Positions 38,293-47,565 of a stretch of 64,000 nucleotides of DNA are shown here, piece by piece. How positions within the stretch are numbered: position 1 is the first letter of the stretch; every line of letters begins with the position of its first letter. The DNA is from JAQBVV01 sp965249205 (GTDB lineage Bacteria; Acidobacteriota; Vicinamibacteria; Vicinamibacterales; UBA2999): assembly GCA_965249205.1 (NCBI GenBank), contig CBDFLL010000006.1, positions 1,674,001 through 1,738,000 on the forward strand, in the 5' to 3' direction. Position numbers and translations under genes: made by a program. The notes beneath the pieces were generated by a model, which was not told the DNA's origin, ran no database searches, and was given only the letters and a program-made list of their open reading frames with translations.

Positions 38293-39045
38293 GTGCATGC
38301 GCTGCTGGTGTTTGTCGCCGGAGTCATTGCGGGCGGCGTCAACGCAGTCGCTGGCGGTGGCTCGCTCGTATCCTTCCCAACACTGATCTGGCTGGGCGCG
38401 CCGCCGATTCTCGCTGACGCGACCAACGCCACTGCGCTGTGGCCTGGCACCCTCGCCAGTGTCTGGGGGTACCGCCGCGAGCTTCGTGGCGTCGATCGAC
38501 GCGTGTACGCGCTGATCGTGCCGAGTGTGATCGGGAGCATGACCGGCGCGCTCCTGCTCCACCGGACGGCGCCCGCCGTCTTTGATCGCCTCGTTCCTCT
38601 CCTGATTCTGTTTGCGACGTGTCTGTTCATGGCGCAGGAGCCATTGCAACGCCGATTCAACCTGTCTGCGGCGCACGCGAAGCGCTCGCACTGGCTGTCG
38701 TGGACGATGCTGTTTCAGTTGGCCGTGGCAGTGTACGGCGGCTACTTCGGCGGGGGCATGGGTATCCTGATGCTCGCAACGTTGACGTTGATGGGGCATA
38801 CCGACATTCATCGAATGAACGGCCTGAAGAGCGTACTGTCGGTGTCCATCAACGGCGTTGCGGCCGCGTATTTTACTGTCGCTGCCATGGTCATCTGGCC
38901 CGATGCGCTGATGATGGCCCTCGGCGCCATAGTCGGGGGTGCGGGGGGGGCTGCCGTTGCCAGATACATCGGACGCACAGCCGTTCGCAGAGCCGTGATC
39001 GTCATCGGGTTCGGTATGGCGCTCTCGATGATGCTGCGCCTGTGA
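38293..39045 (+). CDS. TSUP family (TauE/SafE) membrane permease
   Basis: About 250 residues with eight membrane helices. The family repeat is seen twice: AGVIAGGVNAVAGGGSLVSFPTL near the N-terminus with LADATNATAL, and YGGYFGGGMGILMLATLTLMG in the middle with MNGLKSVLSVSINGVAA. TSUP proteins move sulfite, sulfoacetate or other organic anions out of or into the cell. The GTG at 38293 directly before the first helix is preferred; a start at 38233 would add 20 polar residues. No strong ribosome site is seen. It is 91 bases after the hydrolase gene, same direction. Confidence 0.85.
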   Translation: MHALLVFVAGVIAGGVNAVAGGGSLVSFPTLIWLGAPPILADATNATALWPGTLASVWGYRRELRGVDRRVYALIVPSVIGSMTGALLLHRTAPAVFDRLVPLLILFATCLFMAQEPLQRRFNLSAAHAKRSHWLSWTMLFQLAVAVYGGYFGGGMGILMLATLTLMGHTDIHRMNGLKSVLSVSINGVAAAYFTVAAMVIWPDALMMALGAIVGGAGGAAVARYIGRTAVRRAVIVIGFGMALSMMLRL

Positions 39046-39112
39046 CCACGCAGATATCCCTGCTCGCGTGCGAATATCACCCCGTGGCCGGCGCATGCTG
39101 ACCGGTAGGCGC

Positions 39113-39362
39113 TAGCCGCCCGTGGTGAAAGTCAGTCGGCATTCGACGAGCGATGCATCCTCTCGGCCAGCGTTGCTCCTCCCTCAAATACAGGCGGTAT
39201 TTTCGGTCGGCGCGCCTTGTCCGGGAGGCGCCTCACTCGTCTAGCGCGGATTTCAGCAGCACCTGGCAGAGGGTCATGGTCTCTTGCGGCCAGCAGGGGA
39301 CGAGGCACTGCGGACGCCGGTGCTGAGTGCGGTTACATACGCGCTCGTGAAATCCGCGTTAG
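39113..39362. repeat. Dispersed repeat block next to an IS
   Basis: 39113-39222 aligns with 6211-6322, and the palindromic element 39241-39362 has the same ends and flanks (CTAG, CGCGGATTTCA, TGAAATCCGCG, TTAG) as 6470-6532 but a longer interior (121 versus 63 bases overall). The two parts are adjacent at both loci, so they may move or spread as one unit. Confidence 0.75.
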
Positions 39363-39395
39363 GTGCGGCGCCGGACTTTCACCACGGACTACTAG

Positions 39396-40690
39396 CAGGC
39401 TGCTGAAGAACCCGGGTGATCGGGCCGTTTTCTAAGGATCATGCGAGTCACCACCGACCGACAACGGTGCGCACGGCTGTGCGCTGGCCCCGATCAAGGG
39501 GCCGGCGACACGCGCGGCCGGTGATCAGGGACACCTCGCCTCCAGATTCCGCAGCCGGACCAAGTTATAGACCGTGGCGGCGAAGGTAAGCTGCCAATCC
39601 ACGAGGGCGACACCGCGATGCCGGAGTTTGCGCAAGCCGCCGACGGTCTTCATCCAGCCAAAGACCTGTTCTACGAGTTTCCGTTTCCGCTGACTGACGT
39701 GATAGCCCGCATGCCGCGTGGTCCGGCCATCGATCGCACTCCAGCGGACCTTCTGAGCAACGTGGGGCGTGACGGCCCGGATACGGACAGCGGCCACAAA
39801 GCTTGCCACATCGTAGCCCTTGTCCGCCCCGACCGTGCTGCCCGGCGGCGCGCTGGCCTCCAGCAACAGCGCCGCTGCCTCGCGTTCGGCGGTCCCCGTC
39901 GCGTGAGTCGCGCAGACGTTGGCGACAAGTCCCTGTCGATTGTCCAGCAGCACGTGGCCCAGATACGCCAGCTTGGCTTCCTTCCCCTGGCCCTTCCGAG
40001 GCAGCATCGCCTCCGGATCGGTCGTCGACTGGTGCGTGTCGTTGCGCCGCCGCTCCCCGTGGAAGTTGACCGTGGGATTCCCGGGGTCATCGGGCGGGTC
40101 GCTCTCCGCCGCGTCCCGGCACCGAAAGCTCTTCAGGCTGGCCCACGCTTCCAATTGGGTCCCATCCACAGTGAAGTGTTCGTCCGAGAGCAGCCCGGCC
40201 GCCCGCGCGTGGGCCTGCACCGCATCAAAGAAGGCGGCCGCGAGATCGCCCGCCAGCAGCCGGTCGCGATTCTTGGTAAACGTGGTGGGATGCCAAACCG
40301 GGTCGTCCAAATTCAAGCCCACGAACCAGCGGAACAGCAGGTTGTAATTGAGCTCTTCCATCAGCAGCCGCTCGCTCCGCACCGTGTAGAGCACCTGCAG
40401 CAACAACGCGCGCAGCAGCTGTTCCGGCGGGATCGACGGACGCCCTGTGTTGGCGTACAGGCCGGCGAACCTGCGCGACATCGTTCTCAGCGCTTCGTCC
40501 GTCAGCGCGCGAACCGCGCGGAGCGGATGGTCGGCTGGCACGCGCTGTTCCGGCGACAGGTAGCTGAACATGTGAGTGCTTTGCTCATCGTGTCCGCGCA
40601 TGATGGGGCTCCCTTCAGCGGTGTTGGGAGCATGGTAGTACGCCGGGATCGATCTGTCGATCCCATTTCACGGAGTTTTTCAGCAGCCTG
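39396..40690 (-). mobile_element. IS5/IS1182-type element, copy 2
   Basis: 1295 bases, same as copy 1, flanked by CTAG at 39392-39395 and 40691-40694. The following 246 bases up to the next IS hold nothing recognisable. Confidence 0.94.
39525..40601 (-). CDS. IS5/IS1182-type transposase, copy 2
   Basis: Same 358-residue protein as at 21083-22159, intact. Confidence 0.93.
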   Translation of the reverse strand: MRGHDEQSTHMFSYLSPEQRVPADHPLRAVRALTDEALRTMSRRFAGLYANTGRPSIPPEQLLRALLLQVLYTVRSERLLMEELNYNLLFRWFVGLNLDDPVWHPTTFTKNRDRLLAGDLAAAFFDAVQAHARAAGLLSDEHFTVDGTQLEAWASLKSFRCRDAAESDPPDDPGNPTVNFHGERRRNDTHQSTTDPEAMLPRKGQGKEAKLAYLGHVLLDNRQGLVANVCATHATGTAEREAAALLLEASAPPGSTVGADKGYDVASFVAAVRIRAVTPHVAQKVRWSAIDGRTTRHAGYHVSQRKRKLVEQVFGWMKTVGGLRKLRHRGVALVDWQLTFAATVYNLVRLRNLEARCP

Positions 40691-40936
40691 CTAGCGCCGG
40701 ACCGCACGACGAGAAGAGGATCTTCGACACGATCAATTGAGGTTAGGGTGTAAGCACAAGGCCCGAGGTTGAGTCTCTCTACGAACGAAGGCTCATCGGT
40801 GGGACGCTGATGCTTTCCATCAAAGGGGAATCTTGTTCTGGTTCCACGCAATGTCGCGTCAAGATGGAACGCCGGCGGACGGGCGGAACGCAGTGTCCGC
40901 TATGATCATGTCGGAAAGAATGAGCGCTAGTGGTTT

Positions 40937-41980
40937 CGTGCTTATCCGGTTGTTTCAGCTAACCCCTATATCTTGCGATCAGCCTGGGGGGCGCACGTCC
41001 TGCGCGCCGCGAATCCGTCGGGCGGGCGTGGGCGTCCGTCCGGTCCCCAGGCCCAGCAGGGTCTGAAAGGCGGCCATCGGGTGCCGCCGCCGATTGTGCC
41101 GAAACACGAACTCATCGAGGTAGACCTGTAGTTGCGCCTTGCTGACGCCGTGGTGCGTGCCAATCAACCACTGTTGGCAATTGCCGATGACGCGGTCGGC
41201 CAAAGGCACGACGGAGGGCACCCCCCTGTGCAGGGCGCTCCGGATCGGTTGCGGGCGGGCGACGTGTCTCACGTCAGCGGCCTGGAGCCCATCGAAACTT
41301 TTCAGCCCGTCGGTGTAGACCGTCGCCCCCGGCGCAATGTGGTGAGTGACGAACGCGAGCATCGTCGATTGTTTGAAGTTCGGGATCACGGACATGCGGA
41401 CCCGACCCGACCGATCCCCGCGTCGTTCCACCGCCACCAGCACCAGCGCGGCTTTCCGCCCCTTGAGTTGGCGACTGCCGCGCAGGCCGGCCTGGGGCGC
41501 GCCCACCCAGGTGTCATCGATCTCCACGTCGCCGTACAAGGGCTCCCGCCCCGCGTTCACCATCGCGCGCCGCAGCTTGTGCAACAGCAGCCACGCCGTT
41601 TCGTACCGCCGCAGGCCCAACTGCCGCTGCAGCAGGAGCGCCGAGAGGCCCCGCTTGTCGGTAACCGTCAAATAGGCCGCCCAGAACCACACCAGGAGCG
41701 GCGTCTTCGTGTTGTGGAGAATCGTCCCGGCGGTCAGCGACACCTGATACCGGCACGCCGCACATTGCCAGCGCCGGTGTGTGGTCAGGCGATAGCCGCG
41801 CGCGTGCCGGCACCGGGGACACACAAAGCCGTCCGGCCAGCGGCACGCCGCCAAGTAGTCCTGACAGGCCTCGGCGGTCGCAAATTGCCGCTGAAACTCC
41901 CGGAGATTCTTCGGAAACGACGGGCGCGCCACGCCGATACACTACCGGTGGTGGCTTGCTGAAACAACCGGATAAGCACG
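40937..41980 (-). mobile_element. IS1595-type element, copy 4
   Basis: 1044 bases in opposite orientation to the other three, with a perfect 8-base duplication AGTGGTTT at 40929-40936 and 41981-41988. It lies 54 bases upstream of the DUF1772 gene and may have separated it from its promoter. Confidence 0.95.
40979..41932 (-). CDS. IS1595 family transposase, copy 4
   Basis: Same 317-residue transposase as copies 2 and 3, intact. Confidence 0.95.
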   Translation of the reverse strand: MARPSFPKNLREFQRQFATAEACQDYLAACRWPDGFVCPRCRHARGYRLTTHRRWQCAACRYQVSLTAGTILHNTKTPLLVWFWAAYLTVTDKRGLSALLLQRQLGLRRYETAWLLLHKLRRAMVNAGREPLYGDVEIDDTWVGAPQAGLRGSRQLKGRKAALVLVAVERRGDRSGRVRMSVIPNFKQSTMLAFVTHHIAPGATVYTDGLKSFDGLQAADVRHVARPQPIRSALHRGVPSVVPLADRVIGNCQQWLIGTHHGVSKAQLQVYLDEFVFRHNRRRHPMAAFQTLLGLGTGRTPTPARRIRGAQDVRPPG

Positions 41981-42033
41981 AGTGGTTTAGACTAAAGTGA
42001 TTCCGGAGCGGATGGCTGCGGAGGCATGGGCGG

Positions 42034-42465
42034 ATGACTGACGTACTTGCGACTGCTTGCGCGGGCACCTTCTTTGGCGCTGCGATATACATCAACCTCG
42101 CTCAACATCCTGCGACCATTGCGATGGGTGGTGAGTGTGCCAGTAGGTTTTTCCCGCCGATGTATCACGCCGCTTCAACTATGCAGATCGCCTTGGCTAT
42201 TGGGGGTACCGTTCTTGGTGTCGTCACGTGGCGTTCATCGGGCGAGGTTCTTTGGCTCATTGGAGCGTTGCTCCTGGTCTCGGTGATTCCGATTACCCTT
42301 CTCTTCATAAAGCCGATAAACGATCGATTGCTAGGCCCAGAAGGCTCACTCGAAGCGGAGGACGTGACGGTCTTGTTGAGGAAGTGGAATCCAAGGCACT
42401 GGGTCCGTAGCATCGCCAGTGGAGCGTCTTTCTTGTGCTACTTGGTGGCAATGGATATCGGGTAG
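42034..42465 (+). CDS. DUF1772 family membrane protein
   Basis: 143 residues with four hydrophobic helices. DUF1772 marks: FFGAAIYINLAQHPA, FPPMYHAASTMQIALAIGGTVLGV, VIPITLLFIKPINDRLL and the tail WNPRHWVRSIASGASFLCYLVAMDI with the conserved W-x-x-x-H-x-x-R. The family includes anthrone oxygenase-like proteins, but most bacterial members have no known role. The gene stands alone between an IS1595 copy and an IS graveyard, with a possible attC site about 760 bases downstream. Confidence 0.85.
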   Translation: MTDVLATACAGTFFGAAIYINLAQHPATIAMGGECASRFFPPMYHAASTMQIALAIGGTVLGVVTWRSSGEVLWLIGALLLVSVIPITLLFIKPINDRLLGPEGSLEAEDVTVLLRKWNPRHWVRSIASGASFLCYLVAMDIG

Positions 42466-42622
42466 CGCTGCGATGGGCAAGCGTAGCGCCGCAAGGATGC
42501 CCCCAGGAGGCCGCACCGGCCCTTCGGGTGACACCCCCGGCCCGCTGCCCGATCAAGTTGGCCGCCTCGCATTTCGGTCAAGGGCACGACGAGGCCGGTC
42601 CGGCCCGAGTCTGACCGGTGGC

Positions 42623-42733
42623 TCACGGGCCGTGACAGAACAGCCGGTGCTCGATCTTGTTCCACTTGCCGGCCCATGGATGCTGAGGCCCACGTCATCG
42701 GCCAGGCGCTGCAACGCGGTCTTCCAGCCGCGC
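42623..42733 (-). pseudogene. ISAzo13-type transposase fragment
   Basis: The minus strand reads GWKTALQRLADDVGLSIHG, then after a frame change GKWNKIEHRLFCH and a stop. Both pieces match the end of ISAzo13 transposases (LQxLADExGL and SKWNKIEHRLF). The gene is decayed and no element ends are seen. Confidence 0.65.
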
Positions 42734-42734
42734 G

Positions 42735-42841
42735 TGACAGCCCAAAACAGCTAGAGATGAGGCACTTCTTAGGGCCGTCAGGTTCCCTTCCGGCCCATGT
42801 GAACGGGCCGGAGCTGACAGCCCAAAACAGCTAGAGATGAG
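42735..42841. repeat. 27-bp direct repeat, two copies
   Basis: The string starting TGACAGCCCAAAACAGCTAG and ending GATGAG occurs at 42735-42761 and 42815-42841, a period of 80 bases. Between them a GGCC-rich hairpin (GGCCC and GGGCC) is possible. The region 42842-43223 that follows has no credible gene. Confidence 0.7.
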
Positions 42842-43223
42842 CTTGAAAATGTGGGCTGGAAGCCTGGCACGGGAACCTACCCCTTAGTTGGTTCCTGCTC
42901 CCACGATCTCGACGAATTCCTTTAACGGGTTGGCTAGGTCTCAACTGGGATGTCTGCAAATAGCTCCTGGGCTTGCTCGGCGAATTCAGATTAGAGCGGA
43001 GCACCCTCGATACGCACGGTCGGTGGATGCGACGCGCGCTGCAGGAAGGTCGACTGGCTCTTCCCGCGTGCAGGCCAACCCACCAGTTGGATGCATAGTC
43101 ACTCTATCACAACGTTTTAATCTCGGCTGGCTACACCTGCGCGGCTTCCGCCGCGTAGTTTTTGAAACTGTAGAACGCATCGTAGATTTCCGCGGATGCT
43201 GTGAACATCTCAGTAAGAATGCT

Positions 43224-43307
43224 GCCTAACGACCGGCGCTCGGCGCCGCGCCGCGATGACCCGTTAGCACAGACGTGAGGCGCGACGACTCCAGCGCCAG
43301 GTTAGGC
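43224..43307. other. Putative integron attC-like recombination site
   Basis: 84 bases bounded by GCCTAAC (43224-43230) and GTTAGGC (43301-43307), which fit the R-double-prime RYYYAAC and R-prime GTTRRRY consensus and pair perfectly. Inside, GGCGCT-C-GG (43235-43243) pairs with CCAGCGCC (43291-43298) with one unpaired base, as expected for the L boxes of attC with an extrahelical base. The length is in the normal attC range. No integrase and no second site were seen, so this could be a lone cassette remnant or chance. Confidence 0.4.
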
Positions 43308-43334
43308 TGCATCGGGGTATAGACCGGGAACATA

Positions 43335-44137
43335 GTTGACACAAGTCCTGGCACATCGTTTACACCAGGAGGATGCCCTGGATGGAAAGGAATGTAGTGA
43401 AGGAACGGCTCGCGTTTGTGCACGACCTGGAGAGCGGACACTGGTCGATGACCGAGCTGTGCGAGCGGTATGGTGTGTCCCGCCCCACGGGGTACAAGTG
43501 GCTCGAGCGGCATCAGGCTGACAGGGGCGTGGGGTGGACCGACCGGAGTCGCGCGCCGCAGCGGTGCCCGCATCGGACGAGTGACGCGCAGGAGGAGCTG
43601 ATCATCGCCGCCCGTCTGGAGTACGGCTGGGGCGCGAAGAAGCTGCTGCGGGTGCTGCGGACCCGGCACCCGAGCCGCGCGTGGCCCGCGCGCAGTACGG
43701 TCAACGCCATCCTCGAGCGGCGCGGACTGTTGCACAAGCATCGGCGGCGGCACAAATGGGCACATCCCGGCGCCGCGCCCGTCGCGACGCAACGTCCAAA
43801 TCAGATCTGGCCCGCGGACTTCAAGGGCCAGTTTCGCACGGGCGATGGGCGGTACTGCTATCCGCTCACCGTGACCGATCACTTCAGCCGTCGGGTGCTG
43901 ACGTGCCACGGCCTGCGCTCCGTGAAGACCGTCGACGCCAAACCGATCTTCCGCGCTCTGTTCCGCGAGGTCGGTTTGCCGGACGCTATCCGCACCGACA
44001 ACGGCGCGCCGTTCGCCTCGACGGGCATTCACGGCCTGGCGGCGTTGAACGTCTGGTGGATACAGCTTGGCATCGTGCATCAGCGCATCACGCCAGCAAG
44101 TCCGCAAGAGAACGGCACCCACGAGCGGATGCATCGA
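43335..44137 (+). pseudogene. IS481-type element with transposase, 3' truncated
   Basis: The left end is near 43335 (TTGACACAAGTCCTGGCAC). The transposase frame from 43373 has HTH ELCERYGVSRPTGYKWLERH, the W-x-x-D-F-K-G segment IWPADFKGQF, Asp in IRTDNGAPFAS and Glu in PQENGTHERMHR, where family homology stops. The remaining 60 or so residues, which should hold RPHEAL, are replaced by antisense sequence of an IS3 gene. All catalytic residues survive, but the protein is chimeric. Confidence 0.85.
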
Positions 44138-45202
44138 AGCGCTCCGCGTGTGTGCGAGTCCGTGTGTCGTGAGATAGGTGGCGAGTTGCCCCGAGAGGTA
44201 GCAGGGCCCGTTGTCGCTGAGGAGCCGCGGCCGATGGACGACCGGCACGCGCTTGAGCCCGGCGGCGGCCCGCGCGAGGTCGAGCGTCTCTATCACGTCC
44301 GTCGCGCCCATGGACGTGTGGAGCGTCCACGCCAGGGTGTACCGTGAGTAATCGTCGAGCACTGTTGACAGGTAGTACCAGCCCCAGCCGACGACATGGA
44401 GATACGTGAAGTCGGTCTGCCAGAGCTCGTTGGGCCGATGCGTCGGACGCGGAAACGTTTTCCCCGCGGTGAGCACGACGAAGGCCGGACTGGTGATCAG
44501 GTCGTAGGCCTTCAAGATGCGATAGACGCTGGATTCCGAGAGGAAATGGCCCCCACGGTCTGTAAACTGCCAGGCCAGTTCGCGCGGCGTGCGCTCCGGT
44601 ACGGCGAGCGCGAGCTCCACCACGCGCTCACGAATATCGGGCGGGATCCGATTCCAGTACCGCTGCCCGGTCGACGACCGGGGCGTCAGGCCCTCCAGCC
44701 CCTCCGCCCGATAGCGCCGATACCACCGGTAGAACGTGGTGCGGGACACCTGCAGCTCGCGCAGCGTCCGCCGCACGGGCAGGTCCGATTCTTCGACAAG
44801 GCGAATGACCTCGCGCTTGTCCGCCGCGGTCAGTCGCACCGCTCGTCCTCCTCCGAGGCGGAGGCCGTCACGCTTTTTTTGAGCAGCCGATTCTCCAGAA
44901 CCGTCTCGGCCACGAGCTGTTTCAGGCGGCCGTTCTCTTGCCGCAGGTCCACGACTTCACTCGACGTCGCTTCCCGCGTCGTATCGCCGACGAGCCGCCT
45001 CTTGCCGGCCTCCAGAAACTCCTTACTCCAGCGGTAGTACAGATTCGGCGCCAGACCCTCCTTCCGACACAGCTTGGCGATGCTTGCTTCGCCCCGCAGG
45101 CCCTCGAGCACAATCCGAATTTTTTCCTCGGCCGAGAACCGCCGGCGCGTCTTCCGCCCGAATGGCCTGCACGACCTTCTCTGATCTGCTTTCCTTCGCC
45201 AT
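44138..45202 (-). pseudogene. IS3-type element (orfA with frameshift, orfB 3' truncated)
   Basis: OrfA starts at ATG 45202 (AKESRSEKVVQAI) and needs a one-base shift near 45150 to reach KTRRRFSAEEKIRIVLEGLRGE and the leucine-zipper-like LRQENGRLKQLVAETVLENRLLKKS. OrfB, starting near 44839, has an HTH (RTLRELQVSRTTFYRWYRRY) and the core with Asp in LWQTDFTYLHV and Asp in LLSDNGPCYLS; the Glu region is cut off after HGLAHTRSA. It meets the IS481-type fragment tail to tail. Confidence 0.85.
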
Positions 45203-45488
45203 CGGGATCCTCCTCCCGTGGCTCAGAAGTGTCTCTTATTTCCAGGCTCTCGATGGTGCCAACCGGTCTGAACCCGCACAAGTTGCTGAATCCTGCTTTG
45301 GAGGCCGAAACGAAGGCGTGCCGGGGTTGAGCAGTGTGTCCGCCATGCTTGAGAGCCCGATGAAGTGACCTGCCCTGCGTTCGAGCAGGAGGTCCTTCCT
45401 GCGCGAGACAGCGTCGGTCAGACGTCAGGCGCCACGCAACGTTGCCTCAATCCTGGATTCCGCGAGAGAATTGGGAATTCGAGACGCA

Positions 45489-46357
45489 CCGGCTGCTGGC
45501 GGGCGATCTCGCGGCCGCCTTCTTTGATGCGGTGCAGGCCCACGCGCGGGCGGCCGGGCTGCTCTCGGACGAACACTTCACTGTGGATGGGACCCAATTG
45601 GAAGCGTGGGCCAGCCTGAAGAGCTTTCGGTGCCGGGACGCGGCGGAGAGCGACCCGCCCGATGACCCCGGGAATCCCACGGTCAACTTCCACGGGGAGC
45701 GGCGGCGCAACGACACGCACCAGTCGACGACCGATCCGGAGGCGATGCTGCCTCGGAAGGGCCAGGGGAAGGAAGCCAAGCTGGCGTATCTGGGCCACGT
45801 GCTGCTGGACAATCGACAGGGACTTGTCGCCAACGTCTGCGCGACTCACGCGACGGGGACCGCCGAACGCGAGGCAGCGGCGCTGTTGCTGGAGGCCAGC
45901 GCGCCGCCGGGCAGCACGGTCGGGGCGGACAAGGGCTACGATGTGGCAAGCTTTGTGGCCGCTGTCCGTATCCGGGCCGTCACGCCCCACGTTGCTCAGA
46001 AGGTCCGCTGGAGTGCGATCGATGGCCGGACCACGCGGCATGCGGGCTATCACGTCAGTCAGCGGAAACGGAAACTCGTAGAACAGGTCTTTGGCTGGAT
46101 GAAGACCGTCGGCGGCTTGCGCAAACTCCGGCATCGCGGTGTCGCCCTCGTGGATTGGCAGCTTACCTTCGCCGCCACGGTCTATAACTTGGTCCGGCTG
46201 CGGAATCTGGAGGCGAGGTGTCCCTGATCACCGGCCGCGCGTGTCGCCGGCCCCTTGATCGGGGCCAGCGCACAGCCGTGCAGCACCGTTGTCGGTCGGT
46301 GGTGACTCGCATGATCCTTAGAAAACGGCCCGATCACCCGGGTTCTTCAGCAGCCTG
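45489..46357 (+). pseudogene. IS5/IS1182-type element, copy 4, 5' truncated
   Basis: Homology begins at RLLAGDLAAAFFDAV (residue 118 of the full transposase) and continues to the C-terminus and the element end CAGCCTG at 46357, followed by CTAG. All three catalytic regions are kept but 117 N-terminal residues, and the other end, are lost. A small insertion is seen in the terminal non-coding part. The 280 bases to its left (45203-45488) hold no recognised gene. Confidence 0.92.
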
Positions 46358-46411
46358 CTAGAGGCGAGAGATGTCCAGCTCGCCGCGCGGAATCGTCCGA
46401 CACACCGGTGG

Positions 46412-46520
46412 CTGGCAGCGCCTACAACGGGCACTTCGAGTCGGGTCTGCTATCACCCGCTGTTTCTGTTCACCGATCACGGTGGCTGCGTGGCGGCGAA
46501 GTTGCGACCGGGCAACGTCT
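46412..46520 (+). pseudogene. IS1380-type transposase fragment
   Basis: AYNGHFES in one frame, then after a one-base change CYHPLFLFTDHGGCVAAKLRPGNV, matches the central part of IS1380 transposases (GYYEHHCYHPLLVFD and ALLRPGN). Too short and shifted to be functional. Confidence 0.65.
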
Positions 46521-46555
46521 CCAGGCGGATATCGTGACGACATGGGGATTGGGAT

Positions 46556-47372
46556 TCAGTGATTCGTCCGATCCCGTGAGCGTGGTAAGTGGGGGAACCA
46601 GGGGACGAAGGCGGACGTCCGAGCGATGTATTCGCCATAACCGGGCTTGGAGGCCCTCAGGCTGTCTTCAAGGAGTGTGACCCCGGTTACGCGCAATAGC
46701 AACAGCGTCATCAGTAGCGGACTTAACAAGACCAGCCACCCGCCAGGGGTTGCCGCCGCCACGATGTAGACCCCCCCACCACAGGATGGCATCGCCGAAG
46801 TAGTTCGGATGGCGCGTGTAGCGCCACAGTCCGCTGTCGAGTACGTTGCCTCGATTCACAGGGTCGAGCTTGAAGCGCGCGAGTTGATAGTCTCCAACAA
46901 CCTCGAAACCGAACCCGATCGAAAAGATCACCAATCCCGCAAGATCCACGACGGTGAGGCCGGCCGGCTCCGGGGCGCGAACGGCCACAAGCACCGGAAG
47001 CGCGACGAACCAGAGCAGCGCTCCCTGGAGCCAGAAGACCACGAAGAGACTGCGCCACCAGAACGCCTGGCCGTGCGAGGTGCGCATCGCCCGGTAGCGC
47101 GGATCCTCACCCCAGCCGTGATTCCGGCGAAAGATATGCCGAGACAGCCGCCCTCCCCAGAGGGTGATCAGGACAGCGATCAGCCAGGACCGTGGCGTGA
47201 GCTCTGGCGAGCGGGCGACGTACAACCACGCGAGCAGGACACAGCCGAGGCCCCAGCACACGTCCGCCACACTGGCATCTTTCAGTCTCAGGCTGACAGC
47301 CCACACAACGGTCATCACCATGAGGGCCGCGACGAGGCCAACGAGTGCGGTTTCCAGGCCGGTTATGACCAC
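46556..47372 (-). pseudogene. DUF1295 membrane protein, one-base frameshift in a C run
   Basis: GTG 47372 is the likely start (VVITGLETALVG). The protein has six or so helices and the DUF1295/steroid 5-alpha-reductase-like pattern: DASVADVCWGLGCVLLAWLY, WGGRLSRHIFRRNHGWGEDPRYRAMR, FEVVGDYQLARFK, and the catalytic-type GLWRYTRHPNYFGDAILWWG. A run of seven C (46771-46777) shifts the frame; with six the protein continues VYIVAAATPGGWLV to KPGYGEYIARTSAFVPWFP. This may be a true mutation, slippage or a sequencing error. DUF1295 genes are typical members of light- and B12-regulated LitR clusters, which fits the upstream regulator. Confidence 0.85.
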
Positions 47373-47406
47373 GACGCCGTTGGGTACGTCCGCAGGGCGG
47401 CGGCGG

Positions 47407-47565
47407 TCACGCCCGACCTGGCTCCGACCTCGGACGCCGCGCGAGGCAGCAAAAGCGGACACCCGACACTTCGAGCGTGGGCACCAGACATCCCCCGATG
47501 TACCCGGTAGCGCCCGTCAGGGGTACCGCCGCGGCGTGTGTCTCTTCCGTCGGGCTCGAGATCAT
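47407..47565 (-). pseudogene. NAD(P)-dependent epimerase/SDR, N-terminal stub
   Basis: 52 residues from ATG 47565 with the Rossmann dinucleotide motif LTGATGYIGGCLVPTLEVSGVRFCCLARRP, then stop. The parent family has 250-450 residues, so most of the gene is deleted, possibly together with the original 5' end of the DUF1295 gene that begins 35 bases later. Its ATG overlaps the stop of the thioredoxin-fold gene by four bases (ATGA). Confidence 0.8.

Noticed and set aside
38032..39096. 354-codon minus-strand frame over the TSUP gene
   Set aside because: The plus strand encodes a clear membrane permease with family motifs; the antisense frame is His/Arg-rich noise.
42735..42841. CRISPR array
   Set aside because: Only two repeat copies, no cas genes, and no other regularly spaced repeats in the window.
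42888..43229. 113-codon frame ending in the attC-like site as a cassette gene
   Set aside because: TTG start without ribosome site and composition unlike a protein; kept only as a remark.
43226..44839. 537-codon minus-strand frame as one gene
   Set aside because: Only its first part is IS3 orfB; the rest is antisense of an IS481-type transposase.
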